64,000 nucleotides of DNA from Fluviicola sp. GTDB taxonomy: Bacteria; Bacteroidota; Bacteroidia; Flavobacteriales_D; Crocinitomicaceae. The stretch is taken from positions 1,027,315-1,091,314 of the forward strand of contig NZ_JBCNJT010000001.1 in NCBI RefSeq assembly GCF_039596395.1. Reading direction: 5' to 3'. A model generated the notes under the pieces. The model was not told where the DNA came from and made no database searches. It saw nothing but the letters and a program-made list of their open reading frames with translations. Positions 51,099 through 61,088 of the stretch are shown here, one piece after another. A program made the position numbers and the translations under genes. The first letter of the stretch is position 1, and each line of letters begins with the position of its first letter.

Positions 51099-52109
51099 AT
51101 GATCGAAACAGATATCATTATCATTGGTGCAGGGCCGGTTGGCCTCTTTACCGTTTTTGAAGCCGGATTGTTAAAATTGCGCTGTCATCTGATTGACTCG
51201 CTGCCACAGCCCGGCGGACAGTGTTCGGAGATTTATCCCAAAAAACCGATTTATGATATTCCCGGATTTCCATCCGTTTTGGCCGGAGATCTGGTAGCTA
51301 ATTTAATGGAGCAGGCAGCACCGTTTAAACCCGGGTTTACTTTGGGAGAAGCTGCTTCCGGGATTGACAAGCAGGAAGACGGTTCATTTATCGTGACTAC
51401 GGTTAAAGGAACGCAACATAAAGCCCCGGTTGTTATGATCGCCGGTGGATTGGGAGTTTTCGAACCGCGTAAACCGCCTATCGAAAGCATCGGGTTATTT
51501 GAAGAAAAAGGAGTGGACTACATCATCAAAGACCCGGAAGTTTTCCGCGGAAAGAAATGTGTGATTGCCGGAGGAGGCGATTCTGCACTGGATTGGTCGA
51601 TTTACTTGGCGGAAAACAACATTGCTTCGGAAGTGACGCTGGTACACAGAAGCGCTTCGTTTCGTGGACATTTGGATTCGGTACAGAAAGTGATCGATAT
51701 GGCCGGAAGCGGTAAAATCTCGTTGATTACAGAAGCCGAAGTAACTGATCTGAAAGGAGGAAGCTCCCTGGAAGAAGTAATCATCAGCCATTCCAAAAAC
51801 GGGGAGATAATTACCAAAGCAGATCATTTTATTCCTTTGTTCGGATTGAAGCCTTCTTTAGGACCGATCGCGGACTGGGGACTGGAAATCGAAAAAAGCG
51901 CCATTAAAGTTAATACGCTGGATTATTCCACCAACATCCCGGGAATTTATGCCATCGGAGATGTGAATACCTATGAGAATAAACTGAAACTGATCCTGTG
52001 TGGATTTCACGAAGGGACGTTAGCGGTTCAATCTGCTTTTGCACGGATACACCCGGATAAGAAAAATATCCTGAAGTATACGACCGTAAATGGGGTGAAT
52101 GGGTTTTAA
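51099..52109 (+). CDS. ferredoxin--NADP(+) reductase, thioredoxin-reductase-like
   Basis: A 336-residue FAD/NAD(P)-dependent reductase of the TrxR-like FNR class. FAD motif: IIIIGAGPVGLFTVFEAG; CHLIDSLPQPGGQCSEIYPKKPIYDIPGFP; NADP motif: KCVIAGGGDSALDWSIYLAE; and FAD-C-terminal GIYAIGDVNTY. The CxxC redox pair of thioredoxin reductases is absent, as in FNRs. As the last gene of the operon, it fits electron supply from NADPH through ferredoxin to the sulfite reductase. No ferredoxin gene is present in the operon. Confidence 0.92.
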   Translation: MIETDIIIIGAGPVGLFTVFEAGLLKLRCHLIDSLPQPGGQCSEIYPKKPIYDIPGFPSVLAGDLVANLMEQAAPFKPGFTLGEAASGIDKQEDGSFIVTTVKGTQHKAPVVMIAGGLGVFEPRKPPIESIGLFEEKGVDYIIKDPEVFRGKKCVIAGGGDSALDWSIYLAENNIASEVTLVHRSASFRGHLDSVQKVIDMAGSGKISLITEAEVTDLKGGSSLEEVIISHSKNGEIITKADHFIPLFGLKPSLGPIADWGLEIEKSAIKVNTLDYSTNIPGIYAIGDVNTYENKLKLILCGFHEGTLAVQSAFARIHPDKKNILKYTTVNGVNGF

Positions 52110-52146
52110 TAAACTCCCGCAAAAAAATACGAATAAGTCGGAATAA

Positions 52147-52186
52147 AAAAATCCCCGGTTTCCATACAAATGGGCCGGGGATTTTT
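52147..52186. terminator. bidirectional terminator between convergent genes
   Basis: AAAAATCCCCGG (52147-52158) and CCGGGGATTTTT (52175-52186), a 12-bp perfect stem with T-runs on both strands. It ends both the sulfate-reduction operon and the His-rich protein gene. Confidence 0.92.
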
Positions 52187-52201
52187 AGTTCTATGTGATT
52201 C

Positions 52202-52660
52202 TTAGTGAGAATGCCCTTCGTGGCTGTGACCGTCACCTTCTTTGTGTTCATGCTCGTGATCTTCCGTTGCAGAACAAAGTCCTACAATCTGGTGGAATAC
52301 ATCGTGCAAACCTGAAAGTGATTTCGTGATCTTTTTGTCACTAGCTCCTTTTTTGATGTCAGCTTCTAATTTCTGACTGTCAGTAACCAATTGATCAACC
52401 GCTTTCTTTACTTTTTCGTTGTCGAAATCAGCAGGAAACTTGGATGCCTGAAGTGTTTTTGCTTTTTGCACCATTTCCCCGATACGTGTTTTGATCGGTT
52501 CCAGGTTTCCTTCTTCACTTGGGTGGAATGTTTGAGCCATTACTTTGTGGAACTCTTTCAATTCAGCCCAATCCTGTAATTTGCTTTGCGCAGTTGCCTG
52601 ATTTGCCCATGCGGCAATTCCAAAACCAACTAATAGTAATAAAGCTATTTTTTTCATCAT
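52202..52660 (-). CDS. secreted helical protein with His-rich C-terminus
   Basis: A 152-residue periplasmic protein: a signal peptide (MMKKIALLLLVGFGIAAWA) cut after ...NQATA or nearby, then a helical body (residues 30-130: QDWAELKEFHKVMAQTFHPSEEGNLEPIKTRIGEMVQKAKTLQ) and a tail with eight His and several Asp/Glu (DHEHEHKEGDGHSHEGHSH). The tail suggests binding of zinc, copper or nickel. It resembles small four-helix proteins with His-rich ends, but I cannot name it. It has a bidirectional terminator downstream. Confidence 0.72.
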   Translation of the reverse strand: MMKKIALLLLVGFGIAAWANQATAQSKLQDWAELKEFHKVMAQTFHPSEEGNLEPIKTRIGEMVQKAKTLQASKFPADFDNEKVKKAVDQLVTDSQKLEADIKKGASDKKITKSLSGLHDVFHQIVGLCSATEDHEHEHKEGDGHSHEGHSH

Positions 52661-52706
52661 TGTTTTTTTAGTTCTGTAAAATTAGGGATTTTTTTACCGT
52701 TCAAAC

Positions 52707-54689
52707 TTATCTCTTAATCAACTTGCTGAACTTTTCTCCGGTAGCTTTTGAAACAACCTGCAGAATATAAGTTCCCTGTGCCTGGTTTTTCAAATCAATG
52801 GAAGTTGATCCGTTAAATTCCTTCGCAGCGATTTCACTTCCTTTGGAATCCATCAAAACCAAACTGTAATCTCCGGCAGTTGCCATTTCAATGGTTACAG
52901 GACCGTTGGAAGGATTCGGATAAACAGAAATGCGTGATTGCTCTGCATTTTCCTGGATTCCTGCAGTAAAGTTGATGTCTTTTACGATCCCGTTCGATTT
53001 GTTGCAGATCCAGTTATTCGGGTCGATTTTAGTGATGTTCACATAATTGGTTGCGTTCGGGATGATGAATTGGTTTTGAGTTCCGGTAATCTGGAAACGG
53101 ATGGTTGTATCTGCAACACCGGTTCTATCGAAAAGCAATTCCAGGTCATTCGTAAATAAAGGAGTAACCGTTGGTCTGGAGGTTGTTTGATTGATTTCCA
53201 GTAACAAATCACTGCCCACGTTGTTCCAGCGAACAGAATAAGTAGGATATCCTTCACCGAAATACCATTCTTCCAGGAAGCTGGAGAAATCTTTCCCGCT
53301 TTCATTTTCAATAACATCTACCAATTCAATACCAGAAGCAACGGAATCGGCAAACAGGACCTGATAAGCTTTCAGTGCATCGTAGAACACCTGGTCGTCG
53401 TTCACCAGGAAGCGAAGTGTGTGAACAATCGCCGCTCCTTTGTCATAAACCAACCGGCCGGAGAAAATACTTCCGTCGCTCAAAGAATCTTCTACCCAAA
53501 CCGAACCGCCCGGCTGCGACATAATGTTGTCATGGCGGTCAAGCATGTCCTGCAATTCATCTCCCGGGTACAGGTTTTCCAGCATGATGTATTCCGCATA
53601 GGAAGCAAAACCTTCGTTCACCCAGATATCAGCCCAGGAAGAACAGGTTGCATGATCTCCGAACCATTGGTGTGCCAATTCGTGACAAGTCAAAGTAGGA
53701 TTAAAGAATCCCTGTGTAGTCATTGTCTGGTGTTCCATCCCACCGGAAATCGGTGCCATGCAGTGGCCGTATTTTTCATCTGCAAAGGGGTAGGGCCCGA
53801 ACAAATCGGCATACAATTCCAAAAAGTCAACCGTTTCATCGATATCATCCTGGAAATTAGGCAACGTAGCCGGGTTGTCGTAAATGTAATTCTGGATCAG
53901 GACGGGCCCGGAACCTGCAGGATTAGCCGTTACGTTGTATTCCACGTATTTGGCTACGGCAACGGAAATCAGGTAATAATCGATCGGGTGGCGGTGTTTC
54001 CATTCAAAACGATGCGTTCCGTTTCCCAGATCAACCACTTGCTGAAGTACACCGTTCGAACCGGCTTTACAGTTGGTTGGAACCGTGATCCAAACCGAAC
54101 AACTGTCGGCCTTGTCTTTCAGCGATTGTTTGGCAGGAAACCATTCATAGGCAGCAAATGGTTCAGACAAAGACCAGGTTACCTGGTTTCCCCAGGAAGG
54201 AGAACTCTGGTTGGTCATTCCGCCGCCGCCCAAAGGATTGGTTGTTGCATTCGGAGGTGTTCCGCTGTAATTCACATGGATCACAAAATTTTCTCCCTGA
54301 AGTTTGTTCACCGGAATTTTTAAAGCGCTGTTCTGACGCGCATATGTAACGGGTGTTCCATCCACTTCAATGGAAGAAATAACGAATGTCTGGAAGAATT
54401 CAACCAAAGCGGTGTCCAAGTCTTCACGCGCTGTTGCATGAATTTCACCGGAACCTGACAACGTAGTTGTGGTGTTGGTCATATTCAGATTCAGGAAATA
54501 ATAATGGACATCGTACAATTCCGTTTGCGCAATCTGTGCAACGGTAAATGTGTTGCTCTTCAGCTGGGAATTGGCATGTCTTTTAACGGACGAACAGGAC
54601 CCTTTCGCATCTTGTGCAAAGTGAAAAAAAGGAAGGAAAAGGAGAGAGAGAATCCACCATCGCGGACTTACAGGAGTTTTGTTTTTCAT
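52707..54689 (-). CDS. M1-family aminopeptidase with T9SS sorting domain
   Basis: A 660-residue secreted zinc aminopeptidase. A signal peptide ends near residue 25 (FFHFA before QDAKG), and the mature enzyme has a beta-sandwich N-domain and a thermolysin-like domain with the zinc motif LTCHELAHQWFGDH and the downstream Glu in WVNEGFASYAEY. The usual GAMEN exopeptidase motif is read as SGGMEHQTMTTQG, with His in place of the final Asn. The last ~70 residues form a T9SS type-A tail (ISVYPNPSNGPVTIEMATAG, GTYILQVVSKATGEKFSKLIKR). It is exported to the surface for peptide degradation. Confidence 0.93.
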   Translation of the reverse strand: MKNKTPVSPRWWILSLLFLPFFHFAQDAKGSCSSVKRHANSQLKSNTFTVAQIAQTELYDVHYYFLNLNMTNTTTTLSGSGEIHATAREDLDTALVEFFQTFVISSIEVDGTPVTYARQNSALKIPVNKLQGENFVIHVNYSGTPPNATTNPLGGGGMTNQSSPSWGNQVTWSLSEPFAAYEWFPAKQSLKDKADSCSVWITVPTNCKAGSNGVLQQVVDLGNGTHRFEWKHRHPIDYYLISVAVAKYVEYNVTANPAGSGPVLIQNYIYDNPATLPNFQDDIDETVDFLELYADLFGPYPFADEKYGHCMAPISGGMEHQTMTTQGFFNPTLTCHELAHQWFGDHATCSSWADIWVNEGFASYAEYIMLENLYPGDELQDMLDRHDNIMSQPGGSVWVEDSLSDGSIFSGRLVYDKGAAIVHTLRFLVNDDQVFYDALKAYQVLFADSVASGIELVDVIENESGKDFSSFLEEWYFGEGYPTYSVRWNNVGSDLLLEINQTTSRPTVTPLFTNDLELLFDRTGVADTTIRFQITGTQNQFIIPNATNYVNITKIDPNNWICNKSNGIVKDINFTAGIQENAEQSRISVYPNPSNGPVTIEMATAGDYSLVLMDSKGSEIAAKEFNGSTSIDLKNQAQGTYILQVVSKATGEKFSKLIKR

Positions 54690-54851
54690 AGTAAAGTTTT
54701 ATTGCCTCCGAATTTAAGGAATACTTATCACAAATAGATCGAAGTACTAAAACAAGTAGTCAAATGCCTGATTCATTTCCTGTAAGGTGCAAATTATTCA
54801 TTTTCGGACCGTCGGGGAAGCCTATTTAAAGTACAGCTGAGAAATTATGCC

Positions 54852-54859
54852 TAATTTTG
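54852..54859 (+). promoter_or_regulatory. -7 promoter element of the hybrid sensor kinase
   Basis: TAATTTTG matches TAnnTTTG and ends 25 nt before the ATG at 54885. No clear -33 is seen. Confidence 0.45.
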
Positions 54860-54884
54860 CGTTAAACGGTTGTTATTCAAAGCT

Positions 54885-57800
54885 ATGGATTTCAAACCTG
54901 ACAGGGTGTCTTGCGGAAGTTTCAAATTCGGATTACTGGTGGTACTTGTTCTCCTGAATGGCCCTTTTGCGCTTGCTGATTCCATTCGGGATAAAGGCAA
55001 TTCGGCAGCAAAAATGCTTAGCCGTGCAAAAGAAATGGAGGGCTCGGATATCCATTCGAGTATTGAACTGTTGTCCCGGGCAAACAAACTGGAAGAAGCA
55101 AAAAAGAAGAAGCATTTAAAGTTTGAGATCCTTTATCATTTAAGTGCTTACAACAAGCAAACCGGGAATTTAAAATCGGCGATCGGTTATGCCTACCAGG
55201 CACTTTCCGTTGCTGAGCAGATGAACGATCATCAACGGATCGGGCAAACGGAAAAAATGATCGGGCAGATCTTCAAAAATCTGAAAGTATTCCTGAAAGC
55301 GCGCAATCATTTCGAACGGGCAATGGATGAATTCCGCCTGGTAAAAAACATGCCCGAATATTTTGTTTGCAAGAGCTATGTGGGACATTGTTTAACAGAT
55401 TATGGAGCTGAGAAAAAGAATACCTGGTATCTGGACCGTGCTGAATTGGTCTATAAATCCACTTTGTTTGAAGCAAATACCAAAAAGTTTGATCATTATG
55501 TGCTTTCGTCCAACAACAACCTTTCGAACCTGTACCTGATTTATTTCCAGGTTAGAAAACAAAAGAAAGACCTGACAACCAGCCGGAAGTATGCCTTGAA
55601 ATGCATCGAAGGTTCACTGGCCATGAAAGACACGGTCAGTTACGCAGTAGGCTATTCCAATTACGGGGAAGCTTACGGACTGGAGGGACAAATAGACAGC
55701 CTGAAAAAATACCTGGACTTTGCGCGGACGATCTATGTTCGCAAGAAAATGCCCGATTTCATTTACAGTAATTGCAGGCTGCTGATTACATCTTACCTGG
55801 ATAATAACCGGTTGGATGAAGCGGAAGCATTGTTGAATGATTATAAGACTTATATCGACAGGTTCCAATTCCTGGCGGAATATAAAAACTATTACGAGTA
55901 TTATTCGAAGCTGGAAAGCCTGAGGGGAAATTACCAGGCAGCTTATGAATACCGGCTCCTGTTCAACCGGAAATTGGAAGAATACAGCGACGAAACCAAC
56001 GCAAAGGAATTGGTCCGCTTACAGTTCCTGTACGATCTGGATAAGAAAAACGAAGAAATTGCCATGCTGAATAAGAATAAACGGCTTCAGAACGATAACA
56101 ACGAAAACCAGGTCGTGATTTTGAACCTGCTGATCGGAAGTATCGCACTTTTGGTAGTCCTGTTGATTTTTATTTATGTGCGTTACAAAGACCGGGTTTC
56201 TTCGAATGAAGTCATTTTATCCAAGAACAAGCAATTGGAAAGGTTGTCACTGGTTGCCAGTAATACCAATAACGGGATTAAAATCACGAATCCGCAAGGC
56301 GTTATTTCCTGGGTAAATGAGGGATTTGTACGCCTGTACGGATGGAACTCAGCGGAAGAATTTTTTGAGAAAAAAGGCAACAGTATTTACGACCTCAGTG
56401 GTTTGACACGGGCGGAAATTTCGGCATTTATCGAACATGCAATCGAAACGAAAGAGTCGGTGGTTTTCCAGGCGTTTAAAGAATTGAAGAACCAGGAACA
56501 GAAGTACATTCAAACTTCCCTGACGCCGGTTTTTGATGAACACGACGAATTGAAGTTCCTCGTTTTTGTAGATACCGATATTACCGATTTGCTGGAAGCC
56601 AGGGAATTGGCCATTCGTGAGAAGCGAAAAGCCGAGAACGCTTTGAAAACACAGGAACTGTTCCTGGCGAATGTGAGCCACGAGATCCGTACACCGATGA
56701 ACGGAATTATCGGTTTGACCAGGCAGCTCAGTGACGAAAAACTTTCCAAAACCCAGCAGGAAATAGTGCATACTTTGGGAGTTTCCGCAAACGGATTGCT
56801 GCACGTGGTAAACGATTTGCTGGATGTATCCAAAATCAGGGCGGGGAAAATGTCCTTTGAATACGTACGTTTTTCCCTGAAGGACCTGTTAGCCAATTTT
56901 GTGAGTTCGATTTCCTACCGGGTAGAAGAAAAAGGGCTGGCCCTGAAACTCGACTTCGATGAAAAGTTACCGGATTTCGTTATTGGCGATCCTGTCCGGT
57001 TGAACCAGATCCTGTTGAACATTGTCGGGAATGCGATCAAATTTACCATTAGCGGAAGCATTACATTGAGAGTCAATCCCGTTCATCAAAAGCACGGAAT
57101 GGAGCGTATTTATTTCGAAGTGAAAGATACCGGTATCGGGATTCCGCTGCAAAAACAGGATTTCGTGTTCGAAAACTTTACGCAATTGGAAGACCACCGC
57201 ACCAGAACGACTTCCGGAACGGGGCTTGGCCTCGGAATTGCCAAATCACTGGTAGAAGCGATGGGAGGAGAGATCAATTTGTTCAGCAAGGAAGGACAGG
57301 GAACGACACTTTCCTTCGAATTGGATTTCGAATTGCACAACAAACATGTGGAAACGAAAGACGTCACGAAAGAAGACATCGTACTGGTAAAAAACCTGGC
57401 CGGCTTGCGTGTGCTTCTGGTGGAAGATAATTCGATCAATCAGCGGGTGATTTTGTACGACCTGAACAAGTGGAATGTGGAAGTCCATGCTGTTGATAAT
57501 GCGATCGATGCCATTACGGTTCTGAAAGACCGTCAATTCGACGTGATCCTGATGGATTATTATATGCCGCGCATGGATGGGATGGAAGCTACGCGCTTTA
57601 TCCGTTCCAAATTCCCGGAACCGACTTGTTCCGTTCCGATCATTGCGATTACAGCTTCAGCCATGGTCGGTGATCAGAATAAGTTCATCGAAGCAGGAAT
57701 GAATGATTACATTTCGAAGCCTTTTAACCCTGAAAAACTTTACCAGTTATTGGTTAAATGGGGATATCAGAACAACGTACTTTTCTCAGAAATCAAACAC

Positions 57801-58169
57801 CCGGAAAAAGAAGTGGCTCCGCAATTGATGGATCTTTCCATGCTGGAAGATCGTGCTGAAGGAAGCGAGGAATATTTATTGGAAATGTATGGTGCTTACC
57901 TGGAAATGATGCCGCAGTATTCGATCGACCTGATTCACTACTTTGAAGATGAAGATTGGACAGAATTGCGCAAACAGGCACACCAGATCCTAAGCCCTGC
58001 AAGGTTGTTCGGAATGAATATCACCGCGGAACTATTGCTGAAACTGGAAAAGGAAACGCAACTCACCAAACAGGAAATGAAAGAGTTGGTTTCAAAGATC
58101 GTTGATCAGATCCAAACCTGTGGTAAAACAATCCGCGACCAGATAAAACGCATTGAAGGAAGTAGTTAA
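54885..58169 (+). CDS. hybrid sensor histidine kinase (TPR-TM-PAS-HisKA-HATPase-REC-Hpt)
   Basis: A 1094-residue kinase. After a signal peptide or anchor (FGLLVVLVLLNGPFALA, ~20-36), the periplasmic part has TPR-like helices (~45-385), and then a membrane segment (VVILNLLIGSIALLVVLLIFIYV, ~415-437). The cytoplasmic part contains PAS (~455-565), HisKA with phospho-His in FLANVSHEIRTPMNG (~596), HATPase (NQILLNIVGNAIKFT, VKDTGIGIP, GTGLGLGIAKSLVEAMGG), a receiver (LLVEDNSINQRV, DVILMDYYMPRMDG, DYISKPFNP; ~845-960) and an Hpt-like domain (~985-1090) with His in QAHQILSPARLFGM. This is a complete His-Asp-His phosphorelay in one chain without a next-door DNA-binding regulator. ATG at 54885 is chosen over a TTG at 54870. 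Confidence 0.93.
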   Translation: MDFKPDRVSCGSFKFGLLVVLVLLNGPFALADSIRDKGNSAAKMLSRAKEMEGSDIHSSIELLSRANKLEEAKKKKHLKFEILYHLSAYNKQTGNLKSAIGYAYQALSVAEQMNDHQRIGQTEKMIGQIFKNLKVFLKARNHFERAMDEFRLVKNMPEYFVCKSYVGHCLTDYGAEKKNTWYLDRAELVYKSTLFEANTKKFDHYVLSSNNNLSNLYLIYFQVRKQKKDLTTSRKYALKCIEGSLAMKDTVSYAVGYSNYGEAYGLEGQIDSLKKYLDFARTIYVRKKMPDFIYSNCRLLITSYLDNNRLDEAEALLNDYKTYIDRFQFLAEYKNYYEYYSKLESLRGNYQAAYEYRLLFNRKLEEYSDETNAKELVRLQFLYDLDKKNEEIAMLNKNKRLQNDNNENQVVILNLLIGSIALLVVLLIFIYVRYKDRVSSNEVILSKNKQLERLSLVASNTNNGIKITNPQGVISWVNEGFVRLYGWNSAEEFFEKKGNSIYDLSGLTRAEISAFIEHAIETKESVVFQAFKELKNQEQKYIQTSLTPVFDEHDELKFLVFVDTDITDLLEARELAIREKRKAENALKTQELFLANVSHEIRTPMNGIIGLTRQLSDEKLSKTQQEIVHTLGVSANGLLHVVNDLLDVSKIRAGKMSFEYVRFSLKDLLANFVSSISYRVEEKGLALKLDFDEKLPDFVIGDPVRLNQILLNIVGNAIKFTISGSITLRVNPVHQKHGMERIYFEVKDTGIGIPLQKQDFVFENFTQLEDHRTRTTSGTGLGLGIAKSLVEAMGGEINLFSKEGQGTTLSFELDFELHNKHVETKDVTKEDIVLVKNLAGLRVLLVEDNSINQRVILYDLNKWNVEVHAVDNAIDAITVLKDRQFDVILMDYYMPRMDGMEATRFIRSKFPEPTCSVPIIAITASAMVGDQNKFIEAGMNDYISKPFNPEKLYQLLVKWGYQNNVLFSEIKHPEKEVAPQLMDLSMLEDRAEGSEEYLLEMYGAYLEMMPQYSIDLIHYFEDEDWTELRKQAHQILSPARLFGMNITAELLLKLEKETQLTKQEMKELVSKIVDQIQTCGKTIRDQIKRIEGSS

Positions 58170-58233
58170 TGAATCAATTATCAATTATCAATGAATCAAG
58201 TTTTTGATCATTCAATCGTTCATAATTGATCAT

Positions 58234-58695
58234 TTACGTTAGTCCCTCTTCATCCAGGATCTTAATAAAATGAAATCCTTTCGGGGAATATCCCTGGTTG
58301 TAATAAAACCGGTGAGCCTTGAAGTTATTGGTGTAAGCATCCAGGGCCATGATGTGGCAATTCAACGCACGTGATTTTTCTTCGAGGTAATTCTGAATGA
58401 GTTTTCCGGCACCGGTTCCCCGTGCTGATTCGGATACAATTACATTATCAAGTTCCAGGTAAGGCCCGCACCACAATTTCGTTCCCAGCCAATAACCGCT
58501 TATAGCAATGCATTTATCCTCTGCAAAAACACCAATCTGTGCATAATTATGCGGGATCATATTTTGCAGCATGGACTGGTAACTCTCCAAATCCAATTTC
58601 GGGTACAGTTCCCGGAGAATATCCAGATGCGGAATCATTTCTTCCAGGGTCTTTAGTTCACGAATAACCATGGTTTTAATCATTTCGTTTGACAT
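58234..58695 (-). CDS. GNAT-family N-acetyltransferase
   Basis: A 153-residue acetyl-CoA-dependent acetyltransferase. The acyl-CoA loop is VSESARGTGAGKLIQNYLEEKSRALNC (R/Q-x-x-G-x-G/A), with LELDNVIV before and HRFYYNQGYSPKGFHFIKIL as the usual end. Substrate unknown. Two in-frame Met codons at residues 5 and 9 are alternative starts. The 58170-58233 gap holds AATTATC-type AT-rich repeats. Confidence 0.93.
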   Translation of the reverse strand: MSNEMIKTMVIRELKTLEEMIPHLDILRELYPKLDLESYQSMLQNMIPHNYAQIGVFAEDKCIAISGYWLGTKLWCGPYLELDNVIVSESARGTGAGKLIQNYLEEKSRALNCHIMALDAYTNNFKAHRFYYNQGYSPKGFHFIKILDEEGLT

Positions 58696-58760
58696 AAAAG
58701 GGCATTTCGATTTTACTCAATGTCCTGATCGTTGACTGAGTGGATCGGAGGCACCGTTAA

Positions 58761-61088
58761 TTATTTAAGATTCGCTTCAAACAACTCTAAAATTCTTCTG
58801 TACTCGTCAATCCAGGCTGGAGTAAACGTAAATCCGTGTGCTTCGGTAGGGAAGATGCTTAACTGGAAATTTGTCTTTCCAAGCTCAATGAAACGCTGAT
58901 TCAAGCGAACGATATCCTGGAATTGCACGTTATCGTCTACCATTCCGTGAAGCATCAACAATGGCTTTTTCAGATTCTCTGCAAAATAGATCGGGCTGCT
59001 TCTTTTATACGCTTTCGGGTCTGTGGCAGGATAATTCAGAATGTTGCTCGTATACTCGTGATTGTAATGCGCCCAATCCGTTACCGATCGCAAGGCCGCT
59101 CCGCAGGCAAAGGTGTCCGGCGTTTTCAAAAGTGCCATTAAAGTAATGAATCCGCCGTAGCTTCCACCATAAATTCCCACGCGATTGGAATCAATGGAAA
59201 GATTCTTAACCAGGTAATTTTTAGCATCCACGTAATCGTTCAGATCCCGGTTCCCCATATCGCGGTAAATATCCGTTCTCCAATTTCTGCCGTAACCTTC
59301 ACTGGCGCGGTAATCCAGGTCCAGAACCGTATATCCCTTTGCAATCAGCAGCTGATGGAAGAGCATTTCCCGCTGGTAATGACTCCAGTAATAATGCGCA
59401 TTTTGCAGGTATCCGGCTCCATGAACAAACAGGACTGCAGCTCCGTTCGGTTTTTCAGGAGTGTATTTACGTGAATAGATCTGCTTTCCGTCGGATGAAG
59501 GAATTTGGATAATTTCCGGCATTTGCAGCTTCAGTTGATCAAATCCCGGAAGCGTGCTTTTGGTAACCGGAACCAGTTTTTGTCCGCCGGTATTTGGAAC
59601 TACGCACAATTCCCAGGGTTGAGTAGCCGTGGAATAGCGAATTGCCCACATTTTTTCGTCGGGCGACAGCACCCATTCGATTCCGAAATTCCCTTCGAAA
59701 AGCGCTGTTATTTTTCCGGAAGCTACCTCCAGTTTATAACCGTTTCGCACTCCCGGATGAATTTTATTCCCAATAAAGTAGACCGTTTTTTTGTCGTTGG
59801 AAAGGAATGGATCGCGTACTTCCCATTTTCCTTCCGTTAACGCTTTTTTTGCTTTCGTTTGAATATTCATGGAATACAAATGTGAATAACCGCTTGCTTC
59901 GCTTTGGAAGATGAAATCGGTTGTGTTGATCCAGAAAAGCGTTCCTTCTTCTTCGTTCCATTCAGAGATTCCCGGCCCTCCGATCCATGCATCGTCGTGC
60001 TGGTGTTCCAGCTCCGTTAATTTCCCGGTAGAAAGATCAGCGATGCAGATCCAGCGGTCTTTGTTGTCGTAGGAACGGATATCTACCAAAGCCTTGTTCT
60101 CAGTGGGATGCATAATAGCCTGGTGAAAGCAGATGTCGCGGTCTTTTGCATAGTTTCCGATGATTCCATATTCTGCAAGATAGGCCGGCTTTTTGCGAAT
60201 ATCTGTCAACGCCGAAGCATCCACCAAATAAACGGTGTCTTTGCGAATGTCAAAAATTCCCATGCGTGTGGCGGGTTCCTTGTCGTTCACCTTCGGGCGG
60301 GCCTGGCGGTGATGTGTAAATCCGTCACTTGTGATGAAAGCTTCGTAATTGGTTGCCGGTTCATCTGCATCCATCACCAAAACAAAGGACACATAATTTC
60401 CGTCGGCACTGACATTGATCCGGCTTACGTATTCGTTCTTTGCATAGTAAATTCCAGCCGGAAGTTTCCTTGTCGGTTGCTTTTCCTGCCACTGTTTCTT
60501 TTGGTCCTGGAGTTGGATAAATGAGAATAACTCGCGTTGCTGCCGGTAAAGAAAACTGGTGTCGTTTTTTTCTGAAGGCAGATTTCCCTGGATGAAATTG
60601 GTCACCTGCACCATACTTCCTGCTGTTTCATTGTAACAGAAAAGGTTGTTATCGATCATGAAATAAACGAACGGGGAGTTGTTGTTTCTGAAAACGGCCC
60701 CGACTGCTTCTTTCCCGGAATAGATAGTTGTTTTCGACTTCGTTTTCGGAGTATAGCGCGTTAAATTTCCGTTGTCATTAAAATAATGATTCGTAGTTAG
60801 TTGTGTGTGGTTATCTAAAGCAGGAATCCAATCCAAACGACCGTCAATCAGTGGAACTTTGACCGTGTTTTTTTGTTTGACTTGATACGCATACAAACTT
60901 CTTCCCAATTCACTGTTCGGGTTCCAGTCAAAGAGCACGGATTCGTTATCCATTGCCCAGCGAATATTTTGCGGGGAAAACCCGACAAATTCTTCCCCCT
61001 TCATGATTTCTTCCAAACGAATAGTCTGAGCGAAAAAAGGATGAAAAACGAGAAAACTCAGGAGAGCGAAAAGAAGTTTAGTATTCAT
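58761..61088 (-). CDS. S9-family prolyl oligopeptidase / DPP IV-like peptidase
   Basis: A 775-residue secreted serine peptidase. A signal peptide (LLFALLSFLVFHPFFA) is followed by a beta-propeller (~25-500) and an alpha/beta-hydrolase domain with nucleophile GIYGGSYGGFITL, Asp in MLHGMVDDNVQF and His in PTEAHGFTF. It removes dipeptides or tripeptides, often after proline, though the exact preference is not settled here. Start at 61088 is taken because the signal peptide begins there; longer reading to 61172 lies inside the upstream gene. It overlaps the HEAT-like gene by 11 nt. Confidence 0.93.
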   Translation of the reverse strand: MNTKLLFALLSFLVFHPFFAQTIRLEEIMKGEEFVGFSPQNIRWAMDNESVLFDWNPNSELGRSLYAYQVKQKNTVKVPLIDGRLDWIPALDNHTQLTTNHYFNDNGNLTRYTPKTKSKTTIYSGKEAVGAVFRNNNSPFVYFMIDNNLFCYNETAGSMVQVTNFIQGNLPSEKNDTSFLYRQQRELFSFIQLQDQKKQWQEKQPTRKLPAGIYYAKNEYVSRINVSADGNYVSFVLVMDADEPATNYEAFITSDGFTHHRQARPKVNDKEPATRMGIFDIRKDTVYLVDASALTDIRKKPAYLAEYGIIGNYAKDRDICFHQAIMHPTENKALVDIRSYDNKDRWICIADLSTGKLTELEHQHDDAWIGGPGISEWNEEEGTLFWINTTDFIFQSEASGYSHLYSMNIQTKAKKALTEGKWEVRDPFLSNDKKTVYFIGNKIHPGVRNGYKLEVASGKITALFEGNFGIEWVLSPDEKMWAIRYSTATQPWELCVVPNTGGQKLVPVTKSTLPGFDQLKLQMPEIIQIPSSDGKQIYSRKYTPEKPNGAAVLFVHGAGYLQNAHYYWSHYQREMLFHQLLIAKGYTVLDLDYRASEGYGRNWRTDIYRDMGNRDLNDYVDAKNYLVKNLSIDSNRVGIYGGSYGGFITLMALLKTPDTFACGAALRSVTDWAHYNHEYTSNILNYPATDPKAYKRSSPIYFAENLKKPLLMLHGMVDDNVQFQDIVRLNQRFIELGKTNFQLSIFPTEAHGFTFTPAWIDEYRRILELFEANLK

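Noticed and set aside
53421-54323. 300-residue plus-strand ORF
   Set aside because: Antisense to the M1 peptidase, which has full zinc and T9SS motifs. The mirror frame shows no recognisable domain.
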